64,000 bases of DNA from Dyadobacter sp. UC 10 (GTDB lineage: Bacteria; Bacteroidota; Bacteroidia; Cytophagales; Spirosomataceae): NCBI RefSeq assembly GCF_008369915.1, contig NZ_VSRN01000001.1, positions 1,178,001-1,242,000 of the forward strand, read 5' to 3'. Shown in pieces: positions 53,444-60,243 of the stretch. The translations under genes were made by a program, and so were the position numbers. The notes under the pieces are model-generated. The model was not told the origin of the DNA. It was given only the letters and a program-made list of their open reading frames with translations, and searched no databases. Position 1 is the stretch's first letter. Each line of letters opens with the position of its first letter.

Positions 53444-54205
53444 CTATTTTGCCAGCTTTTTCATTTCCTCTTTCAATTCCTTCACGTCATTGTGCAGACT
53501 TTGCAGGCTTACCTGCTGGGTGTCTGCTTCGAGGTTGAATGTCAGCTTACTGCTTACCTGCCACATTTCCCTGATTTCATTCTGGTCGACGCGGATCGGG
53601 GCATAGTCGGGATTGAGAGAAACCAGGTTTACAAATCCTGACTGACCTTCTTTCTGCACTTTTTTTACCAGCACACTATCGTTAGTTACGACTACATACA
53701 TCCGCTTACTGCTCAGGTTTTCAAGATCATCCACAGCCTTTCCCACGATCCATTCGCCCGACTGTAATACCGGCGACATACTGTCACCATCCACCTGAAA
53801 ACCGCGGAAACTAGCGTTTCGATATTCAGGAAGCGGAATTCCGAATGCAGGCAGGCTTTCGAACCACTGCGCATCGCCGATATTGCTGGGATAGCCAGCG
53901 GCTGCTTTTGCATTGACCAGCACGATGTTTTCATTTCCCGCACTATCAACAGTCACGACCTTCGGACTGACCGACAATTTATCTGAATGCAGAAATTTCT
54001 GGGTACTCTCGCCAAAGAGCCACAGAGGATTAATATGGTATTTCTTTAAAAGCTCCTTTACGACCTGCCCGGGAATGCGGGTCCTGCCCCGCTCGATATC
54101 CGCCGTGGTTGCGCTGATACCCAGTTCTTCCGCGAATGCCGCCTGGGTAAGATTCAGCTCTTCTCTTACTTGTTTGAACCGTTTGAATTCTTCGTCTGCT
54201 GGCAT
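53444..54205 (-). CDS. LexA/UmuD-like S24 autoproteolytic repressor
   Basis: 253 residues from the ATG at 54205; an in-frame GTG at 54226 would add seven residues. N-terminal XRE helix-turn-helix (about 9-60: FKQVREELNLTQAAFAEELGISATTADIERGRTRIP). C-terminal S24 peptidase: candidate Ala103-Gly104 self-cleavage bond in AKAAAGYP, Ser142 in VDGDSMSPVL and Lys181 in SVLVKKV as catalytic pair. A C-terminal coiled-coil-like tail (LQSLHNDVKELKEEMKKLAK) extends beyond typical LexA. It is divergent from dinB, and its own candidate promoter is overlapped by one copy of the TTTGGAATA box. I infer a DNA-damage-responsive repressor of dinB and dnaE2. Confidence 0.88.
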   Translation of the reverse strand: MPADEEFKRFKQVREELNLTQAAFAEELGISATTADIERGRTRIPGQVVKELLKKYHINPLWLFGESTQKFLHSDKLSVSPKVVTVDSAGNENIVLVNAKAAAGYPSNIGDAQWFESLPAFGIPLPEYRNASFRGFQVDGDSMSPVLQSGEWIVGKAVDDLENLSSKRMYVVVTNDSVLVKKVQKEGQSGFVNLVSLNPDYAPIRVDQNEIREMWQVSSKLTFNLEADTQQVSLQSLHNDVKELKEEMKKLAK

Positions 54206-54242
54206 TTTCCCCTTGTCAAGTTGCACGAAAACTATCCTTTTT

Positions 54243-54250
54243 CAAATCTA
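54243..54250 (-). promoter_or_regulatory. Candidate -7 element of the S24 repressor gene
   Basis: Minus-strand TAGATTTG, an exact TAnnTTTG match, 38 bp upstream of the ATG at 54205. Box 1 begins 8 bp further upstream, in the region RNA polymerase must occupy. Confidence 0.5.
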
Positions 54251-54257
54251 CATTTTT

Positions 54258-54271
54258 TTTGGAATAAATCC
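54258..54271 (+). promoter_or_regulatory. Shared box 1 (TTTGGAATAAATCC), putative S24 operator
   Basis: First of two identical 14-mers in the divergent spacer. Its core GGA-N5-TCC (54261-54271) is a dyad. It lies just upstream of the repressor's own -7 element, consistent with autorepression. Confidence 0.6.
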
Positions 54272-54282
54272 TTTTTTCTAAT

Positions 54283-54293
54283 GGATATACTCC
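54283..54293 (+). promoter_or_regulatory. Degenerate operator-like dyad between boxes 1 and 2
   Basis: GGATATACTCC keeps the GGA-N5-TCC form of boxes 1 and 2. Its centre is 22 bp from box 1 and 19 bp from box 2, roughly two helical turns each way, so three sites could be bound on one face of the DNA. Confidence 0.4.
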
Positions 54294-54294
54294 A

Positions 54295-54302
54295 TATATT
54301 TG
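54295..54302 (+). promoter_or_regulatory. Candidate -7 element of dinB
   Basis: TATATTTG matches TAnnTTTG exactly. Its TTTG is also the first four bases of box 2, so repressor binding would cover the -7 element. Expected leader about 28 nt to the TTG start at 54337. Confidence 0.5.
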
Positions 54303-54312
54303 GAATAAATCC
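54299..54312 (+). promoter_or_regulatory. Shared box 2 (TTTGGAATAAATCC)
   Basis: Exact 14-base repeat of box 1, overlapping the candidate dinB -7 element. Part of the same set as boxes 3 (54326-54334) and 4 (56210-56218). Confidence 0.6.
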
Positions 54313-54325
54313 ATTAATCAGTAAA

Positions 54326-54334
54326 TATTCCAAA
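54326..54334 (-). promoter_or_regulatory. Shared box 3 (TTTGGAATA), inverted, at the dinB start
   Basis: On the plus strand TATTCCAAA, two bases before the TTG start codon of dinB. The same nine bases in the same position precede the dnaE2 start codon (box 4). Confidence 0.55.
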
Positions 54335-54336
54335 CC

Positions 54337-55566
54337 TTGGACCGCACGATATTACATATGGACCTGGACACGTTTTTCGTTTCCGTGGAAAGAAAGCACG
54401 ACAGCCGGCTGGAAAACCGGCCTGTGCTGGTTGGCGGGACGGGAGACCGCGGTGTAGTAGCCGCGTGCAGTTATGAGACGCGGGCTTTCGGCGTACATTC
54501 GGGAATGCCCATGAAGATGGCGCGAATGCTGTGCCCGGACGCAACTGTGATTCGTGGAGAGGCCGGGGTCTATTCCAAGGAATCCAAGATCGTTTCCGAG
54601 ATTATCAGTGAAACGGTCCCCGTATTCGAAAAAGCGAGTATTGATGAATTTTATGCAGATTTGTCTGGTATGGATAAGTTTCTTGGCTCCTACCAGCTTT
54701 CAAAAAACCTGGGCGAACGTATTAGAAAAGAAAGCGGTTTACCGATCTCCCTGGGGCTTTCAACCAATAAAATAGTTGCGAAAGTGGCAACTGAGGAGGC
54801 CAAACCGAACAATTACAGAAAAGTCGACGCCGGGAGTGAAAAGTCCTTTCTGGCACCAATGCTCGTCAAGAAAATCCCGATGGTAGGTGAAAAGACGGAC
54901 AAGATCCTGCAAAATATGGGTATCAGGTACGTGAAGACCATTCAGGATATGCCTGTTCAGGTCATGAGCCAGGTATTAGGTAAAAATGGTGTGGTGCTAT
55001 GGAACCGTGCAAATGGACTGGATAACTCTCCTATCATTCCATTTCACGAACGCAAATCGATTTCAAACGAGCGGACGTTCGGCAAGGATACCGGCGACAT
55101 CAAGCGAATGCGGGAAATGATCCGGGCGATGGGTGAAAACCTGGCGTACCAGTTAAGGACCGGCAATAAGCTTACCTCCTGCGTGTCTGTCAAGATCCGT
55201 TATTCCGATTTTAATACCTTTTCAAAACAGACCAAGATACCCTATACTTCCGCCGACCATATTCTGATCCCGCATATTGAGCGGCTTTTTGATCAACTGC
55301 ACAACCGGAGGATGATGGTGAGGCTGGTAGGCGTTAATTTCAGCGACCTGGTGACCGGCAATCACCAGATCAATATGTTCGACGATTGTGAAGAGCGGCT
55401 GAACCTTTATCTGGCGATGGACCATATCCGCAACAAATACGGAATCGACGACCGTGGCAACTCGATCATCAGCTGGGCTACCACACTAGGCATACCTAAT
55501 ATATCCAGCATGGGAAACCCGTTTAACGGTGATCCCCCAATTATTCCGGCTCACCGGAATGCCTGA
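54337..55566 (+). CDS. dinB: Y-family DNA polymerase (DinB/UmuC-like)
   Basis: 409 residues with a TTG start, which is needed to include RTILHMDLDTFFVSVE (3-18) with metal-binding Asp9. The catalytic pair is Asp103-Glu104 in SIDEFYADLSG. YETRAFGVHSGMPM (46-59), the helix-hairpin-helix region MVGEKTDKILQNMG and the little-finger domain (about 235-370) are all present. All catalytic residues are present, so this is an active translesion polymerase and not the inactive ImuB type. A Gln-Ile-Asn-Met-Phe stretch (near 348) could serve as a clamp-binding site. It is regulated, by inference, by the S24 protein. Confidence 0.92.
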   Translation: MDRTILHMDLDTFFVSVERKHDSRLENRPVLVGGTGDRGVVAACSYETRAFGVHSGMPMKMARMLCPDATVIRGEAGVYSKESKIVSEIISETVPVFEKASIDEFYADLSGMDKFLGSYQLSKNLGERIRKESGLPISLGLSTNKIVAKVATEEAKPNNYRKVDAGSEKSFLAPMLVKKIPMVGEKTDKILQNMGIRYVKTIQDMPVQVMSQVLGKNGVVLWNRANGLDNSPIIPFHERKSISNERTFGKDTGDIKRMREMIRAMGENLAYQLRTGNKLTSCVSVKIRYSDFNTFSKQTKIPYTSADHILIPHIERLFDQLHNRRMMVRLVGVNFSDLVTGNHQINMFDDCEERLNLYLAMDHIRNKYGIDDRGNSIISWATTLGIPNISSMGNPFNGDPPIIPAHRNA

Positions 55567-55578
55567 CGAAAAATGCGA

Positions 55579-55878
55579 TTAGGCGATATTTTGCACCAAT
55601 GCTTTTATATTACTCAACTCGTTGAAAATCAAATGCTGCTCTTCTTCCAAATCATAATCATCCTGCAAACCAAGCCAGAACTTGGGCGTAGTGCCAAAAT
55701 ACTTGCTCAGCCTCAACGCAGTATCCGCAGTAACGCGGCGCCGGCCCTTAATGATTTCACTTATCCTGGTTTGAGGAATTGCAGTGTCTTTCGCGAGCTT
55801 ATATGCAGTAATGCCCATCGGAACCAAAAATTCCTCCGACAAAATCTCACCTGGATGAATGTTAGCTAGCTTTTCCAT
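55579..55878 (-). CDS. higA: HigA-like antitoxin (XRE family)
   Basis: 99 residues. HPGEILSEEFLVPMGITAYKLAKDTAIPQTRISEIIKGRRRVTADTALRLSKYFGTTPKFWLGLQDDYDL is the canonical HigA/VapA helix-turn-helix. It follows its toxin gene by 6 bp, the inverted toxin-first order typical of higBA. It represses its own operon and neutralises HigB. It lies 12 bp from the end of convergent dinB. Confidence 0.93.
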   Translation of the reverse strand: MEKLANIHPGEILSEEFLVPMGITAYKLAKDTAIPQTRISEIIKGRRRVTADTALRLSKYFGTTPKFWLGLQDDYDLEEEQHLIFNELSNIKALVQNIA

Positions 55879-55884
55879 TGAGTA

Positions 55885-56166
55885 CTAATGATAATCGATG
55901 ATACTGACTTGCAATGCGTTTCCGTCCTGCCACTTAAACACTATGCGCCACTGGATATTAATAAGAATACTATAAAAGTCTTTCCTATTGACTGACAACT
56001 TTTCCAGCCTGTTTAATGGCGGTATGCTGAGATCGGCCAGATTATGTGAGTTATTCAACATTCTCAAACTCCGTCTCCCGACCACCTGAACATCTAACGG
56101 AAGCTTAGCGACACGCTCGCCAAACCATATTTTTTCAGTATCCTTTGAGTCAAAACTGACAATCAT
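55885..56166 (-). CDS. higB: HigB-like RelE-superfamily toxin
   Basis: 93 residues. RelE/HigB pattern: VSFDSKDTEKIWFGERVAKLPLDVQVVGRRSLRMLNNSHNLADLSIPPLNRLEKLSVNRKDFYSILINIQWRIVFKWQDGNALQVSIIDYH. The WRIVFKW, and Asp-Tyr-His at the C-terminus, fit the HigB/plasmid-maintenance killer family, a ribosome-dependent mRNA nuclease. Toxin gene first, antitoxin 6 bp after. The module is transcribed against dinB and divergently from dnaE2. Confidence 0.93.
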   Translation of the reverse strand: MIVSFDSKDTEKIWFGERVAKLPLDVQVVGRRSLRMLNNSHNLADLSIPPLNRLEKLSVNRKDFYSILINIQWRIVFKWQDGNALQVSIIDYH

Positions 56167-56209
56167 AACGTAGTGCGTTAGTAACGTCGAAAGTAAGTAA
56201 AAAGTTTGT

Positions 56210-56218
56210 TATTCCAAA
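56210..56218 (-). promoter_or_regulatory. Shared box 4 (TTTGGAATA), inverted, at the dnaE2 start
   Basis: TATTCCAAA on the plus strand, two bases before the ATG of dnaE2. It extends to TTATTCCAAATC (56209-56220), matching ten bases of boxes 1 and 2. It suggests control by the S24 repressor encoded 2 kb away. A weak candidate promoter, TTAG (56178-56181) and AAAGTTTG (56201-56208), lies just upstream. Confidence 0.55.
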
Positions 56219-56220
56219 TC

Positions 56221-59196
56221 ATGCTACTCAACTGCCACTCTTATTTTAGTCTTCGCTACGGAACCATACCGGAAGAAGAATTGCTGCGTTTGGGCAGGGA
56301 AAATGGATATGGGTGCCTGGCCCTCACGGACATTAACAATACTTCCGGCTGCCTTAATTTTATCCGGCTTGCACCGAAGTACGATATCAAGCCGGTTGTG
56401 GGTATTGATTTCAGGAATGGAATTGCTCAGCAATATGTAGGGCTTGCCAAGAGTAATGCCGGTTTTCAGGCTCTCAATGCATTTTTGTCCCACCATTTAA
56501 ATACAAAAGCAGATTTCCCTTCCAATGCTCCCTGTCTCGAAGACACCGTTTTTATTTACCCGTTCGAGCGATTAAAAAACACAAACAAGGAGACTCTTTT
56601 GGCGAACGAATACATTGGGATTTCAGTCAAAGACCTGAGCAGGTTGCAGTTTTCGCCATTATTTAAATACAAAGACAAACTGGTCATCCAGCAGCCCGTC
56701 AGTTTCAGAAATAAAAAGGATTTCAATGCGCACCGGCTGCTGCGCGCGATCGACCAGAATACGATGCTCAGCAAGCTTTCCACTGACGAAACTGCTGCCG
56801 AAGACGAGCAAATGATGCCGCAGAAAGTTTTGACCTATCACTTCAAACAAAAGGATTTCGACCCGCTCATTTACAATACCGAAAAGCTGATGGACGAATG
56901 CAGCATTCATTTTCGGTTTGGCGACGATCGTGAACACCAGAACCTTCAGGTGTTCGGCAAAAGCAAAAAAGACGATTACCAGCGCATTTTCCAGCTAGGC
57001 TGCGATGGGTTGCGTTACCGGTACGGATCTAATGTAAACGATGTGATCCTTGACCGGTTCAATATGGAACTGGAACTGATAGAAAAACAGAATTTCATAC
57101 CATTTTTTCTCGTAAACCATTCGATAACCAGCTATGCCCGGCAGAAAGGTTATTACTACGTTGGAAGGGGGAGTGGCGCTAACAGTATCATTGCTTACCT
57201 GCTCAATATCACCAATGTAGACCCGATCGAGCTGGATCTTTACTTCGAGCGCTTTATGAACCTGTACCGAAAAAATCCGCCCGATTTTGACATTGATTTT
57301 TCATGGCGGGACCGGGAGGATGTTACCCAGTATATTTTTGACACTTTCGGTAAAAAAGGCCAGGCGGCTTTGCTGGCGACTTACAGTACTTTTCAGCACA
57401 ACGCAGCAGTACGTGAGCTGGGGAAGGTTTTTGGTTTGCCTGCTTATGAAATTGAAGCGCTCAGTAACGGAAAATACGATCCCAAAAAGCTTGATCAATA
57501 TGCTGGCCTGGTACTTCGCTACGCAGATTATTTTCAAAAAAACAACCAGCCTAACCACCTCAGCATCCACGCCGGAGGTATCCTGATTTCCGAGCGCCCG
57601 ATTCACCATTTCTCCGCCACCGATGTACCTCCGAAAGGATTTCCGACGACTCAATTCGATATGGTTATTGCAGAAGATGTGGGCTTAAATAAGTACGATA
57701 TCCTCGGCCAGCGCGGACTTGCCAAGATTAAAGAAACGTTGGAAGTAATCCGCTACAACCGCCCCGATGCGCCAGAGTTCGATATCGACGACGTTAAAAA
57801 ATTCAAGAAGGACCCTAATATCAACAACCTGATCAGACAGGCGCAATGCATTGGCTGCTTTTATGTCGAATCTCCCGCGATGCGGATGCTGTTGAAAAAA
57901 CTGGAAGTTGACAATTACCTGGGACTCGTGGCGGCCAGCTCTATTATCCGCCCGGGCGTAGCAAAAAGCGGCATGATGCGGGAATATATTCTACGGCACC
58001 GTAACCCGGAGCGTCGCGGAGAGGCGCACCCCAAGCTGCTCGAACTGATGGAAGATACTTACGGTATCATGGTTTATCAGGAAGATGTGATCAAGGTCGC
58101 GCACTATTTTGCGGGCCTGGACCTGGGTGAAGCCGATGTAATCCGGCGTGGTATGAGCGGGAAGTTTCGAGGGCGCGATGAATTTGAAAGAGTGAAGAAA
58201 AAGTATTTCAAGAACTGCCGGGAAAAGGGTTACGATGAAACGATGACCCAGGAGATCTGGAACCAGATCGCCAGTTTTGCCGGATATGCGTTTGCAAAAG
58301 GGCACTCCGCTTCCTATGCAGTGGAAAGTTATCAGACACTGTTCCTGAAAACCTATTTCCCGCTAGAATTCATGGTGGCGGTATTGAATAATGGCGGTGG
58401 GTTTTACGGGCAGGAACTTTATATCCACGAGGCGCGGCTCCTGGGTGGCAATGTGCTGCCGCCTTGTGTCAACCACAGTCTCGCACAAACGGTGATCGAG
58501 GGGAAAGATATTTACATTGGAATGCAGTTTTTGAATGAAATGGAAGAAAAAACCATCGCCCGCATTGTCCACGCAAGGCAAACCGAGGGCCCTTTTACTT
58601 CCCTTCATAATTTTCTCGACCGCGTTGTCATTTCAATCGAACAGCTGACGATCCTCATCCAGATTGATGCATTCCGTTTTACCGGTATGGACAAGAAGAC
58701 GCTGCTATGGAAAGCGCATTTCAGGCTTAGTACAACGCCAGTCAAGGTGCCGCAAAAGCAGCTTTTTGAAACTGAGATCAAAGACTATGAGCTACCAGTT
58801 TTTGACTCCACCCCTATCGACGATGCTTATGACCAGATCGAACTGCTGGGTTATCCGCTGTGCAGCCCGTTTGATCTGGTCAAATATCCACTGCCGCCGA
58901 GCGTGATGAGCCGGGATTTGCATAAGTATGTAAATCAGGAGGTCATTCAGTATGGCTATTTGGTAGCGATTAAAAATACACGGACGGCGCGGGGTGAAGT
59001 TATGCATTTCGGAACCTTCCTCGATCGGGAGGGACAGTTTATTGACACCGTGCACTTCCCGACCGTACCTGTTAAATCCAACTTTTCGGTTAAAGGCGTG
59101 TACAAGATCCGAGGGATTGTAAGTGAAGAATTTGGATTCCTCAGTGTAGATGTACTCGAAATTACCAGAATGGATTCGGCAACAAGAGAAAAATAG
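56221..59196 (+). CDS. dnaE2: DnaE2-type DNA polymerase III alpha subunit
   Basis: 991 residues from the ATG at 56221; an in-frame TTG at 56206 lies in the box. The N-terminal PHP domain (MLLNCHSYFSLRYG ... ALTDINNTSG) has lost metal-ligand histidines: Asn4 and Ile38 stand where LHxHT and ALTDHG are usual, so its proofreading-like activity is probably gone. The polymerase core is intact: YYVGRGSGANSIIAYL (311-326), catalytic PDFDIDF (354-360) and GKGHSASYAVE-type KGHSASYAVESYQTLFLKTYFPLEF. It is shorter than replicative DnaE (about 1160), lacking the tau-binding tail, as in error-prone DnaE2. Probable translesion partner of the Y-family polymerase. Confidence 0.9.
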   Translation: MLLNCHSYFSLRYGTIPEEELLRLGRENGYGCLALTDINNTSGCLNFIRLAPKYDIKPVVGIDFRNGIAQQYVGLAKSNAGFQALNAFLSHHLNTKADFPSNAPCLEDTVFIYPFERLKNTNKETLLANEYIGISVKDLSRLQFSPLFKYKDKLVIQQPVSFRNKKDFNAHRLLRAIDQNTMLSKLSTDETAAEDEQMMPQKVLTYHFKQKDFDPLIYNTEKLMDECSIHFRFGDDREHQNLQVFGKSKKDDYQRIFQLGCDGLRYRYGSNVNDVILDRFNMELELIEKQNFIPFFLVNHSITSYARQKGYYYVGRGSGANSIIAYLLNITNVDPIELDLYFERFMNLYRKNPPDFDIDFSWRDREDVTQYIFDTFGKKGQAALLATYSTFQHNAAVRELGKVFGLPAYEIEALSNGKYDPKKLDQYAGLVLRYADYFQKNNQPNHLSIHAGGILISERPIHHFSATDVPPKGFPTTQFDMVIAEDVGLNKYDILGQRGLAKIKETLEVIRYNRPDAPEFDIDDVKKFKKDPNINNLIRQAQCIGCFYVESPAMRMLLKKLEVDNYLGLVAASSIIRPGVAKSGMMREYILRHRNPERRGEAHPKLLELMEDTYGIMVYQEDVIKVAHYFAGLDLGEADVIRRGMSGKFRGRDEFERVKKKYFKNCREKGYDETMTQEIWNQIASFAGYAFAKGHSASYAVESYQTLFLKTYFPLEFMVAVLNNGGGFYGQELYIHEARLLGGNVLPPCVNHSLAQTVIEGKDIYIGMQFLNEMEEKTIARIVHARQTEGPFTSLHNFLDRVVISIEQLTILIQIDAFRFTGMDKKTLLWKAHFRLSTTPVKVPQKQLFETEIKDYELPVFDSTPIDDAYDQIELLGYPLCSPFDLVKYPLPPSVMSRDLHKYVNQEVIQYGYLVAIKNTRTARGEVMHFGTFLDREGQFIDTVHFPTVPVKSNFSVKGVYKIRGIVSEEFGFLSVDVLEITRMDSATREK

Positions 59197-59275
59197 CCCC
59201 TTAATCAGTTTTCCGGGGACTGAAGTCCCCGGCAATGGACTAAGGGGGCTGAATTCTCTGGCAATAATTTGCCAG
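59196..59275. terminator. Nested and adjacent hairpins after dnaE2
   Basis: Inner perfect stem CCGGGGACT (59213-59221) with AGTCCCCGG (59224-59232), enclosed by GCCCCTTA (59196-59203) with TAAGGGGGC (59241-59249). A further stem, CTGGCAA (59258-59264) with TTGCCAG (59269-59275), follows. No T-run follows the main stem. It begins in the stop codon of dnaE2 and could be a transcript end or a REP-like element. Confidence 0.55.
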
Positions 59276-59378
59276 ACTTTCTGCATTAATGCCTCTTTGA
59301 ATAATTACAATTGCGCTTTTTCGTTCCTATTTAGTTTACTACTCATTGCGGATCAAGCTCAACCGAAATTACTACGTT

Positions 59379-60095
59379 ATGACCAAGCACACTTTCTTTT
59401 TTCTGCTATTTATCTTTTTTCTGGACTGCACAAATGATCCGGGCCTGATCACCGGAAACTGGGTAACTCAAATATCCGATCAATCCACTCACAAACAAGG
59501 ATTTACATTGCATGACGATGGCCAGGCATCGTCCATCAATCTGAATGCGAAGCGGTATGATTCGTGGGAAAGACAGGACAACCTATTGATTCTCAAAGGG
59601 AGCGATGAAGGTCAGGCGGGCGGAAGTGAAGTAATTGACACACTGAGAATCATTTCCGTAGCCGACAGCTCACTGGTGCTGGAAAACCACGGAAAGCGGG
59701 TCCGTTACTCAAAAACCGAAAACCCAAGCAAGCTTATTACCGACTTTGAAACACATAAATGCTTTGTATATCGCTCAGCCAAAGACTCAGCATTCCTGCA
59801 TATCGAGCTGGCGGGCCAGCAGGTTACCGGGGAGCTCTTTTATGCTTTCCATGAAAAAGACAGGAACAGAGGAACAATAGCAGGTAAAATACTCGGAGAT
59901 ACCTTGTTGGCAAGATACAAATTCATGTCCGAAGGCACTGAATCAATCCGGGAAGTGGCGTTTCTGAAAAACGGGCCTGATTGGGTGGAGGGTTTCGGAA
60001 ATGTAAAAGAACAGGATGGAATAACCGTTTTTAAAGACAGATCTAAGGTCAGTTTTGAAAAGGGTTTGGCCTTTAAGGGGATCAGGTGTCCGTGA
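59379..60095 (+). CDS. Lipoprotein of unknown function
   Basis: 238 residues from the ATG at 59379, giving the signal MTKHTFFFLLFIFFLDC with an Asp at -1, atypical but the Cys followed by Thr-Asn-Asp fits a Bacteroidota surface lipoprotein. The first half resembles a lipocalin-like or META-type beta barrel (ITGNWVTQISDQSTHKQGFTLHDDGQASSINLNAKRYDSWERQDNLLILKGSDEG). The second half repeats a similar beta pattern (HKCFVYRSAKDSAFLHIELAGQQVTGELFYAFHEKDRNRGTIAGKILGDTLLARYKF). I recognise no named family. Own terminator follows. Confidence 0.75.
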   Translation: MTKHTFFFLLFIFFLDCTNDPGLITGNWVTQISDQSTHKQGFTLHDDGQASSINLNAKRYDSWERQDNLLILKGSDEGQAGGSEVIDTLRIISVADSSLVLENHGKRVRYSKTENPSKLITDFETHKCFVYRSAKDSAFLHIELAGQQVTGELFYAFHEKDRNRGTIAGKILGDTLLARYKFMSEGTESIREVAFLKNGPDWVEGFGNVKEQDGITVFKDRSKVSFEKGLAFKGIRCP

Positions 60096-60130
60096 GGCTA
60101 CAACTGCCAAATCAACTCGATATGCTCATT

Positions 60131-60154
60131 GCCGGGAATTGCCCCGGCTTTTTT
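60131..60154 (+). terminator. Intrinsic terminator after the lipoprotein gene
   Basis: GCCGGG, AATTGC-type loop, CCCGGC, then TTTTTT. Strong GC stem, 36 bp past the lipoprotein stop codon. Confidence 0.88.
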
Positions 60155-60176
60155 GTTGAACATTTGCAGCTTCCAC

Positions 60177-60207
60177 TTTGCAATCGCGATCTTTAACTAT
60201 ATATTTC
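60177..60207 (+). promoter_or_regulatory. Candidate promoter of the M16 peptidase gene
   Basis: TTTG (60177-60180) and TATATTTC (60200-60207, one mismatch to TAnnTTTG) are 19 bp apart, 37 bp before the ATG at 60244 and just past the preceding terminator. Confidence 0.45.
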
Positions 60208-60243
60208 GTTTCTCCTGAATTTTAACAATTTAAAATTAAAATA

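Noticed and set aside
53444..54205. S24 protein as a prophage cI-like repressor
   Set aside because: No phage genes are nearby; the neighbours are translesion polymerases, so an SOS-type repressor fits better.
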